NCBI GenBank assembly: GCA_035713725.1
Contig: DASTMZ010000135.1
Span: 1 to 12,098, forward strand
Length of the DNA stretch: 12,098 nucleotides
From: DASQPR01 sp035713725
Lineage (GTDB): Bacteria; Actinomycetota; Actinomycetes; Mycobacteriales; Micromonosporaceae
Reading direction: 5' to 3'
Shown here: one piece after another, positions 7,472 through 12,098 of the stretch
Layout: each line of letters starts with the position of its first letter
Position numbering within the stretch: position 1 is the first letter of the stretch
Notes under the pieces: model-generated
Seen by the model: the letters and a program-made list of their open reading frames with translations, nothing else
What the model was told of the DNA's origin: nothing
The model's database searches: none
Translations under genes and position numbers: made by a program

Positions 7472-7506
7472 GAGCCCGGCAGCGCCACCGCGGCGCTGCC
7501 GGGCTC
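7472..7506. terminator. 15-bp perfect GC hairpin ending the cytochrome b operon
   Basis: GAGCCCGGCAGCGCC (7472-7486) pairs exactly with 7492-7506 across a 5-base loop. It begins 18 bases past the stop of the gene at 7525. There is no T-run, as is common for actinobacterial terminators. It separates the cytochrome operon from the box and promoter of the tandem USP. Confidence 0.75.
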
Positions 7507-7524
7507 CGAATCGTCGACCACGCG

Positions 7525-8475
7525 TCAGTAGGCGTTGCGGTAGTGCTCTCGCCAGATGAGCCGGTAGACGCCCAGCCGGCGCGGCAGTGCGCGCAGACCC
7601 GGTATGAATGGCAACAGGACAAGGGCGGCCGACAGCACCATCATCAGGCCCCACACGAGGGCGTCGGCGTTGTCCGAGGTGCTGAATGGCTTGACCTGGT
7701 ACCAGAACGTGTACAGCCACAGCCATGCTTGGCCCGGGTACCGGCCGGTTTCGTTCATCATTCCCCATTGATCGCCGCCGAGATTCTCGCCACGGGCCTG
7801 AGCCTCCAGATAGGAGCCGTCGGCAAGGAAAAGCAGCGAACGTGAGTAGTTGGTCTGGTAGAAGCCGCCCTGCTCTTGGATCAGCCCGTCCAGACCGCCC
7901 TGCTCTGCCATCGTGAGGAGCCCGTTGGCGAGTGCCGGAACGGGGCCGTAGTCGCCGGCCGTGACCTTCGCCGGGTCACCATCGGGCGCCTTAGCCAGAG
8001 CGTCGCCGTACTTGCTCGCCCACGAGGACTGCTGGTCCGCGCCGGCCGCGCGATAGGTGGACAGCGGTCCGCTGATTGCCGGGTCGCTGCTCGTGGACAG
8101 TGGGCCGAGGACGAACACCTGAGAAGCGTCGATCGGCTCGGTCACCCCGCCCCAGCGCTGGAGCGGAAGTGAGAGAAGCTTCTGCCCGGCCGACGGATCG
8201 TGGGTGTACGGCGCTCCGTACGTGGCCGTACCACTGGTGCCGTCGAGCTCGGCGACCGTCGTGGCCACGAAGTCGGCGGGTGCTTGCTTGGCCCAGTCCT
8301 GCAAGGTGATCGCCTTGCGGTCCGGTGAACCGAACAGGATGGCCAGGCCCGTGGTCAGCAGCGCCATCACGACGAGCGCGATGACGAACTCCTTGACGAT
8401 GTCGTAGCGCCGGGTCGGTCCGGCCCATGGCCGCGCATAGAACGCTTCGCGCTGGCGGCGCGTCGGCCGGGTCAT
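7525..8475 (-). CDS. Two-helix protein with large extracytoplasmic domain, cytochrome b partner
   Basis: Unrecognised family, 316 residues. The basic N-terminus (TRPTRRQRE) and the segment RPWAGPTRRYD precede a first membrane helix at about 27-49. A predicted extracytoplasmic domain of about 220 residues follows, then a second helix at about 272-295 and a basic C-terminal tail. Near the second helix is an aromatic patch, WLWLYTFWY (251-259), that could lie at the membrane surface. There is no CxxCH haem site, no Cys pair and no Rieske motif; I see no cysteine at all. The ATG at 8475 overlaps the stop of the cytochrome b gene in ATGA, so translation is coupled. It occupies the place of a subunit-IV or cytochrome c partner but resembles neither. 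A role as a structural or quinol-site partner of the cytochrome is inference only. Confidence 0.8.
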   Translation of the reverse strand: MTRPTRRQREAFYARPWAGPTRRYDIVKEFVIALVVMALLTTGLAILFGSPDRKAITLQDWAKQAPADFVATTVAELDGTSGTATYGAPYTHDPSAGQKLLSLPLQRWGGVTEPIDASQVFVLGPLSTSSDPAISGPLSTYRAAGADQQSSWASKYGDALAKAPDGDPAKVTAGDYGPVPALANGLLTMAEQGGLDGLIQEQGGFYQTNYSRSLLFLADGSYLEAQARGENLGGDQWGMMNETGRYPGQAWLWLYTFWYQVKPFSTSDNADALVWGLMMVLSAALVLLPFIPGLRALPRRLGVYRLIWREHYRNAY

Positions 8476-9185
8476 GACGCCACCTCATCGCTGCGCGCCG
8501 CTTCGGTCGGTGCCGGTGCGGTCGGTTCGGGTGCGGTCGCCTCGGCGTCCGGCGCAGTGTCGAGGATCTCAGCGTCGGTGGCGTACGGCGGTACGACACC
8601 ACGGCGGCGTACCAGCAGCACATGCCACACCACGATGAAGCCGAGGACGGCGGGCAGCAGTGCGATGTGGAACATCAACATCTGGCCGTAATCCAGCACG
8701 TTGAACCACGCGCCGATACCAACCGAGTTGAGTCCGTCCTTCGCCTGTGTGGAAATCCACTGGGAGTCGAAGTTCGACTGCAGCACATAGCCGGTGAATG
8801 CGGTGGCGATGGACCCGAGGAATGCGATGGCACCGGTGATCCAGGTCATCGCGCGCCGTCCGCGCCAGGCCGCCATGAAGAACTTCCCCCAGAGGTGGAC
8901 CACCATCGCGAAGAAGAACAGCTCAACGCTCCACAGATGCAGGCTGTTGACGAACCGGCCGACGGTCGACGTGTGGTACCACTGCGGCCCGAAGAGGGCC
9001 AGGACTCCGCCACTAGCGAGCACGACCAGCAGGGCGGCGAGCGTCGCGACCCCGAACACGTATATCCATGACGCAACGTAGGCCGGCTGACGGTCGGGCA
9101 AGAGCTTGTCGGGCGGCAGCGTGTCGACGGCGCGGCGCCGGAGCCGCGCGGTCCACATCCGCTCGTCGCCCGGCTGGGCGGTCAT
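8472..9185 (-). CDS. Cytochrome b N-terminal (b6-like) bis-haem membrane subunit
   Basis: Diheme membrane electron carrier of the cytochrome b/b6 N-terminal family, 237 residues. Four helices are visible: about 37-65, 78-105, 113-135 and 167-192. His83/His97 (spacing 14) and His173/His188 (spacing 15) sit in the second and fourth helices with b6f-like spacing, so two b haems are expected. TGYVLQ (131-136) matches the conserved TGYxLPW turn, without the Pro. After helix four comes RRRGVVPP, then an Ala/Glu/Pro-rich cytoplasmic tail of about 40 residues. The C-terminal domain (subunit IV, PEWY) of QcrB is absent here and in the neighbours. The ATG at 9185 follows GGGAGGAAG and overlaps the upstream stop in ATGA. 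Alternatives such as formate-dehydrogenase gamma or Ni-hydrogenase cytochrome b fit the spacing less well. Confidence 0.9.
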   Translation of the reverse strand: MTAQPGDERMWTARLRRRAVDTLPPDKLLPDRQPAYVASWIYVFGVATLAALLVVLASGGVLALFGPQWYHTSTVGRFVNSLHLWSVELFFFAMVVHLWGKFFMAAWRGRRAMTWITGAIAFLGSIATAFTGYVLQSNFDSQWISTQAKDGLNSVGIGAWFNVLDYGQMLMFHIALLPAVLGFIVVWHVLLVRRRGVVPPYATDAEILDTAPDAEATAPEPTAPAPTEAARSDEVAS

Positions 9186-9352
9186 CGCTTCCTCCCGGGG
9201 AACGGCAGGACGAGCGCCAGCGCGAATACCACGAGCATCAGGACGATCACGATGACATTGGCCAGCGAGATGTGGATGACACCCCAGTTCAAGTACGTCC
9301 CGGGCGAGTTCATCGGAACCACGCCGGCATATGAGGACGGGACTGCGCTCAT
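9182..9352 (-). CDS. 56-residue single-helix membrane peptide leading the cytochrome b operon
   Basis: Small membrane protein with a polar N-terminus (1-22, containing SSYAGVVPMNSPGTYLNWG), one helix at about 24-50 and a basic end (GRKR), which suggests the C-terminus is cytoplasmic. The ATG at 9352 has GGAGGG upstream (9358-9363); longer in-frame readings to 9670 cross the intergenic DosR box and are unlikely. Its stop overlaps the cytochrome b start in ATGA. It is likely a small accessory subunit of the cytochrome b complex, by analogy with the small subunits of bc and b6f complexes; the family itself I do not recognise. Confidence 0.8.
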   Translation of the reverse strand: MSAVPSSYAGVVPMNSPGTYLNWGVIHISLANVIVIVLMLVVFALALVLPFPGRKR

Positions 9353-9407
9353 GACATCCCTCCATTCGAATTCCCTACATGATGTGAGGATCTTGGCGCG
9401 AGCGCGA

Positions 9408-9421
9408 GGGACCAAAGTCCC
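9408..9421. promoter_or_regulatory. DosR-like box (near-perfect palindrome)
   Basis: GGGACCAAAGTCCC; in minus-strand sense TCGGGACTTTGGTCCCTC, very close to the extended consensus TTSGGGACTWWAGTCCCSAA. It lies 55 bases upstream of the 56-residue gene, in place to activate the cytochrome b operon. Confidence 0.85.
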
Positions 9422-9514
9422 GATTCCACGGGCCATCTGACAGCAGAGCCTCAGGATCAGGTCGGCACGCCGGCGATGGCTCCGGGGGTGTCGCTGTCGA
9501 TGGCCCGCGTCCGA

Positions 9515-9528
9515 GGGCCGATCGGCCC
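9515..9528. promoter_or_regulatory. DosR-like box (perfect palindrome)
   Basis: GGGCCGATCGGCCC is a perfect palindrome, extended by A and T on each side, and fits GGGnCnnnnGnCCC. It ends 35 bases before the ATG at 9564, so transcription may start at or near that codon. Confidence 0.78.
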
Positions 9529-9563
9529 TGCTCAGGTTCACTGCGTAGCGCGAGCCTTGGGGT

Positions 9564-10556
9564 ATGGAGACATCTGTGCTGCCCTCCCTGTCCGCGGGTG
9601 TCGAGCCGCGGCGCTCCGAGCGAGGATCGTTCGCATCGCTGCTTCTCGTCCTCGAGGTCGGCCTATGCATTGGTGCGACCGGTGGTGCCGCCTACCTCAT
9701 CACCCAGTCGCACACCGCTTTGTCGACCGATTACCTTTCCCGCACGCCGTTCTCGTCATGGGTCATCCCCGGCCTCCTGCTGGCGCTGTGTATTGCGCTG
9801 CCGGCCGGAGTGGTGGCGTTCGGTGCGGCGACACGGCGCACGTACGCCCACGTCGGGCACCCCCTGCTGGGTCTCACGTTGATGGGCTGGATCGTCGTTC
9901 AAGTCGCCGTACTCGGCCCGATCTCACTGTTACAGCCGGCGATGTTCGCGTGGGGGCTGGCGATGCTGCTCCTGGGCCTGCCCAACTACCGCCAATGGCA
10001 CACCGGATGGGGGGCGACCGCCGCGGAACGCGCCGGCGTGATGGCCGGAGACTCGCTGATCGTGCGCCCACATTTCGTGGCGACCCGAGCCATCACAATT
10101 GACGCGCCGACCGAGGCGGTGTGGCCGTGGATCATCCAGATGGGCTACGGCCGGGCCGGCTGGTACAGCTACGACCTGCTCGACAATCGCGGTCGACGCA
10201 GCACGCAAGGCATCGAAGCGCGCTGGCAGCAGCTCCGCATCGGCGATCGGGTGCGAATGAGTGCCCGCGCCGATGACCACACCGCGTTCCGCGTGCGGGC
10301 GCTCGTGCCGTACCAGCTCCTGGTGTGGGCCAAGCCCGACGCGACATGGAGCTGGCGGCTCGAGGCGGCCGGAAGCGGCACCACACGCCTTGTCACCCGA
10401 GTCCGCGCCCGCTACGAAGGCGCTGCCGCCCTGCTCGGAGCGCCGCTCATGGAGATCGGCGATTACCCGATGATGCGTCGTTGCCTGCTGGGGATCAAGA
10501 CGGGCGCCGAGCGCCCATCGAGCGGCGCTATGAGCGACCCCGGAGGTTCACGATGA
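9564..10556 (+). CDS. Membrane protein fused to a SRPBCC (START-like) domain
   Basis: A 330-residue protein with four predicted membrane helices (about 23-46, 66-88, 100-118 and 121-140) followed by a cytoplasmic SRPBCC/polyketide-cyclase-like domain (about 168-315). The domain is recognised from the opening ATRAITIDAPTEAVWPWI (173-190), the GWYSYD segment and the closing strand-helix order. Such domains have a deep cavity for hydrophobic ligands; no catalytic residue can be named and the ligand is unknown. The ATG at 9564 has only a weak GGGG upstream and lies 35 bases after a DosR-like box, so a leaderless message is possible. The stop overlaps the flavodoxin start in ATGA, making it the first gene of a three-gene redox operon. 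Confidence 0.82.
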   Translation: METSVLPSLSAGVEPRRSERGSFASLLLVLEVGLCIGATGGAAYLITQSHTALSTDYLSRTPFSSWVIPGLLLALCIALPAGVVAFGAATRRTYAHVGHPLLGLTLMGWIVVQVAVLGPISLLQPAMFAWGLAMLLLGLPNYRQWHTGWGATAAERAGVMAGDSLIVRPHFVATRAITIDAPTEAVWPWIIQMGYGRAGWYSYDLLDNRGRRSTQGIEARWQQLRIGDRVRMSARADDHTAFRVRALVPYQLLVWAKPDATWSWRLEAAGSGTTRLVTRVRARYEGAAALLGAPLMEIGDYPMMRRCLLGIKTGAERPSSGAMSDPGGSR

Positions 10557-11095
10557 GAGTCCTGGTCGCCGCGGCATCCCGACACGGTTCGACTGCCGAG
10601 ATTGCCGCCCGAATCGGCAAAACAATGACGACTCACGCCGGCCTCGACGTGATCGTACGTGCCGCGGCGGACGTCGAGGACGTCACCGGTTACGACGCGT
10701 ACGTGCTCGGCAGCGCGATCTACATGGGCCACTGGCTGGAAGCGGCGCGGGACCTCGTACAGCGCTACGACGATTCGCGCGATCACCCGGTATGGCTGTT
10801 CTCCAGCGGCCCGATCGGCGACCCGCCGAAGCCCGACGAACAGCCGGTCGACATCGGTGCGGTGGTCGTCGCTACGCGCGCCCGTGAGCATCGGCTGTTC
10901 GCCGGTGCGCTGCGGCGTGACCGCCTCGGGTTCCCGGAACGCGCCATGGCGGCGGCGCTGCGCGCCCCGTACGGCGACTTCCGCGACTGGGCCGCCGTCG
11001 ACGCCTGGGCGCACGAGATCGCCAATGCGCTCACCAGTCCGGCCGACGATTCGAACACCGACTCGGAGGGCAGTCGACATGACCGGCGACCATGA
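10553..11095 (+). CDS. Flavodoxin-domain protein (HemG-like)
   Basis: Predicted cytosolic FMN-binding electron carrier or quinone-linked reductase of 180 residues. The first strand and phosphate loop are VLVAAASRHGSTAEIA (3-18). The second FMN-contacting segment is VLGSAIYMGHW (51-61) and the third is FSSGPIGD (83-90). Residues 8-160 cover the flavodoxin fold; the last 20 are polar. The GSAIYMGHW form is typical of the menaquinone-dependent protoporphyrinogen dehydrogenase (HemG)-like branch, but haem synthesis is not shown by context. The ATG at 10553 follows GGAGG by 6-7 bases and overlaps the preceding stop in ATGA; its own end overlaps the next gene by 17 bases. Longer upstream readings have no family similarity. 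Confidence 0.88.
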   Translation: MRVLVAAASRHGSTAEIAARIGKTMTTHAGLDVIVRAAADVEDVTGYDAYVLGSAIYMGHWLEAARDLVQRYDDSRDHPVWLFSSGPIGDPPKPDEQPVDIGAVVVATRAREHRLFAGALRRDRLGFPERAMAAALRAPYGDFRDWAAVDAWAHEIANALTSPADDSNTDSEGSRHDRRP

Positions 11096-11582
11096 CCAAC
11101 TGCTGTACAGGCTGAAGCGGTCGATGTATCCGCACAATCGGCCGAATGCGGCGGCACGATTCCTGAACCGTATTTCTGCGGCGCAGTTCGGCAACGGCTT
11201 TCTGGCGCCCGTTCGCGCGGTAACACTCGAGGTGATCGGTCGGCGCACCGGCCGGACCATCCGTTTCCCCCTCGTGTTGGTCGACTTCGAAGACGGCCGA
11301 TACCTCGTGTCGATGCTGGGTGAGGACGTCAACTGGGTTCGTAACGTCCGAGCCGCCGGCGGACGCGCGGTGCTGCGGCGCCGCAGGGCCGAGCCGGTCC
11401 GCCTCACGGAGGTCGAACCGGGACTTCGGGCACCGATCCTTCGCCGCTACCTGGATCTGGCGCCGGGTGCCCGGCCACACGTACCGGTCGATCGGAAGGC
11501 GCCGCCGGAGGCGTTCGCCCGGATCGCGGACCGGTACCCGGTCTTTCGCGTCACGTCCGACTCAGACGCAACGCAGGACTGA
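11079..11582 (+). CDS. Ddn-family F420H2-dependent nitroreductase-like protein
   Basis: Deazaflavin(F420)-dependent reductase of the Ddn/DUF385 family, 167 residues, close to the usual 130-170. Ddn itself (Rv3547) reduces menaquinone-like quinones and activates pretomanid. Visible family marks are VTLEVIGRRTGRTIRFPLV (48-66), the segment YLVSMLGEDVNWVRNVRAAGG (75-95), which contacts F420 in this split-barrel fold, and a final RYPVFRV. The N-terminal helix (1-40) is amphipathic and could sit on the membrane. The ATG at 11079 has GGAGGG about 10 bases upstream and overlaps the flavodoxin gene by 17 bases, so it is co-translated. Substrate is unknown; a quinone reductase role beside the flavodoxin is inference. 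Its presence implies the host makes F420. Confidence 0.88.
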   Translation: MTGDHDQLLYRLKRSMYPHNRPNAAARFLNRISAAQFGNGFLAPVRAVTLEVIGRRTGRTIRFPLVLVDFEDGRYLVSMLGEDVNWVRNVRAAGGRAVLRRRRAEPVRLTEVEPGLRAPILRRYLDLAPGARPHVPVDRKAPPEAFARIADRYPVFRVTSDSDATQD

Positions 11583-11587
11583 CGAAC

Positions 11588-11601
11588 GGGTCCCGGGTCC
11601 C
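11588..11601. promoter_or_regulatory. DosR-like box (fits the pattern)
   Basis: GGGTCCCGGGTCCC fits GGGnCnnnnGnCCC exactly but has a CCGG centre instead of the usual A/T-containing one. It lies 83 bases upstream of the GAPDH start. Its GC-only centre makes a chance match more likely than at the other sites. Confidence 0.5.
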
Positions 11602-11684
11602 ATGCCGCGCAGGACCTTCAGCACTCCCCCGCCTCCTTCGCACCGCCGACCCTGAATGTGTATCAGCGTTCAAGGAGGTCCGTC

Positions 11685-12098
11685 ATGACTTACCGGATTG
11701 GGATCAACGGTTTCGGCCGCATCGGCCGCGCCTTTGCCCGCTGCGTTTGGGAACGTGAGCTGCTATGCACCTCGCTCGACATCGTCGCGGTCAACGACGT
11801 GTGGGACGCGGCGACGCTCGCGCACCTGCTCGCCTACGACTCGACGTACGGTCGTCCGGGCGTACGCATCCACGTCGACGGCGACGACATCGTCGTCAAC
11901 GACCACCACATCACCGTCCTCGGCAAGCGTGACGCCGCCGAACTCGACTGGGGCGCGCTCGGTGTCGACCTCGTCGTCGAGTCCACCGGAAAATTCCGCA
12001 CCCGAGAAGCCGCTGTCGCACACCTGAAGGCCGGCGCGAAGCGGGTGCTCATTTCGGCGCCTGCGAAGGGCTCGATCGACGCGACGCTCGTGCCGGGC
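11685..12098 (+). CDS. gap: Glyceraldehyde-3-phosphate dehydrogenase, N-terminal 138 residues (partial)
   Basis: Glycolytic enzyme that oxidises glyceraldehyde-3-phosphate to 1,3-bisphosphoglycerate with NAD(P). The window holds 138 codons and runs off the right edge in frame; the catalytic Cys (SCTTN) lies beyond. The Rossmann start is INGFGRIGRAFARCVWER (7-24), the strand-2 AVND (35-38) with Asp38 suggests NAD preference, and LLAYDSTYGR (48-57), ESTGKF (99-104) and HLKAGAKRVLISAPAKG (113-129) are family blocks. An ideal AAGGAGGT site (11672-11679) precedes the ATG by 5 bases. A DosR-like box 83 bases upstream raises the possibility of a second, hypoxia-linked GAPDH separate from the main glycolytic one, which cannot be tested within the window. 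Confidence 0.95.
   Translation, partial: MTYRIGINGFGRIGRAFARCVWERELLCTSLDIVAVNDVWDAATLAHLLAYDSTYGRPGVRIHVDGDDIVVNDHHITVLGKRDAAELDWGALGVDLVVESTGKFRTREAAVAHLKAGAKRVLISAPAKGSIDATLVPG

Larger units (their letters stand above)
9353..9563. promoter_or_regulatory. Divergent promoter region between the two redox operons
   Basis: This 211-base gap separates the cytochrome b operon (minus) from the SRPBCC-flavodoxin-Ddn operon (plus). Each operon has its own DosR-like box close to its start: 9408-9421 and 9515-9528. Nothing else conserved is visible. Confidence 0.75.

Noticed and set aside
9353..9670. Extension of the 56-residue protein to 162 residues
   Set aside because: It would translate through both DosR-like boxes and into the divergent gene; the ATG at 9352 has a good ribosome site.
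10553..11095. Naming the flavodoxin hemG
   Set aside because: Similarity is to the flavodoxin fold in general and no haem-synthesis gene is nearby.
1..12098. tRNA or rRNA genes, CRISPR arrays, insertion sequences, phage attachment sites
   Set aside because: I saw no cloverleaf, regularly spaced repeats, transposase-like frame or terminal inverted repeats; base composition looks even throughout.

Overview
The window is high-GC DNA from an actinobacterium. The evidence is purine-rich ribosome sites before GC-rich genes, an F420-type (Ddn-family) reductase, an MsiK/UgpC-like ABC ATPase, and a DevS/DosT-type haem GAF sensor kinase with repeated copies of the DosR (DevR) operator pattern GGGnCnnnnGnCCC. 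The genus cannot be fixed from this sequence. The content matches the dormancy/hypoxia regulon known from Mycobacterium tuberculosis and seen in reshuffled form in other actinobacteria.

Layout, left to right. (1) 1-637, minus: N-terminal half of a DevS/DosT-like sensor kinase, cut by the window edge. (2) 765-1325, minus: a single-domain universal stress protein (USP), divergent from (3) 1625-4414, plus: a 929-residue P2-type cation ATPase. Two DosR-like boxes lie between them. (4) 4454-5641, minus: a sugar-importer-type ABC ATPase without permease genes, with one perfect box upstream. (5) 5812-6339 and 6349-7365, minus: a tandem USP followed by a small four-helix membrane protein, with one perfect box upstream. 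(6) 7525-9352, minus: three translationally coupled genes encoding a 56-residue one-helix peptide, a bis-histidine cytochrome b N-terminal unit, and a two-helix protein with a large predicted extracytoplasmic domain. A near-perfect DosR box precedes the operon and a 15-bp hairpin follows it. (7) 9564-11582, plus: a second operon of a membrane/SRPBCC fusion, a flavodoxin and a Ddn-like reductase, with its own palindromic box. (8) 11685-12098, plus: the start of a glyceraldehyde-3-phosphate dehydrogenase gene, again behind a box.

The parts suggest a low-oxygen/redox programme. A haem kinase would sense O2 or redox state. A DosR-like regulator, not in the window, would bind the boxes. The outputs are stress proteins, ion transport, sugar uptake energisation, a membrane haem-b redox module, flavin and F420 redox enzymes and a glycolytic dehydrogenase. 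Five of the seven boxes match the pattern exactly and two have one mismatch, and every divergent or operon-leading promoter region with a visible start, except that of the kinase, holds at least one. The most novel element is the three-gene cytochrome b module, which has no Rieske, cytochrome c or subunit-IV partner in view.
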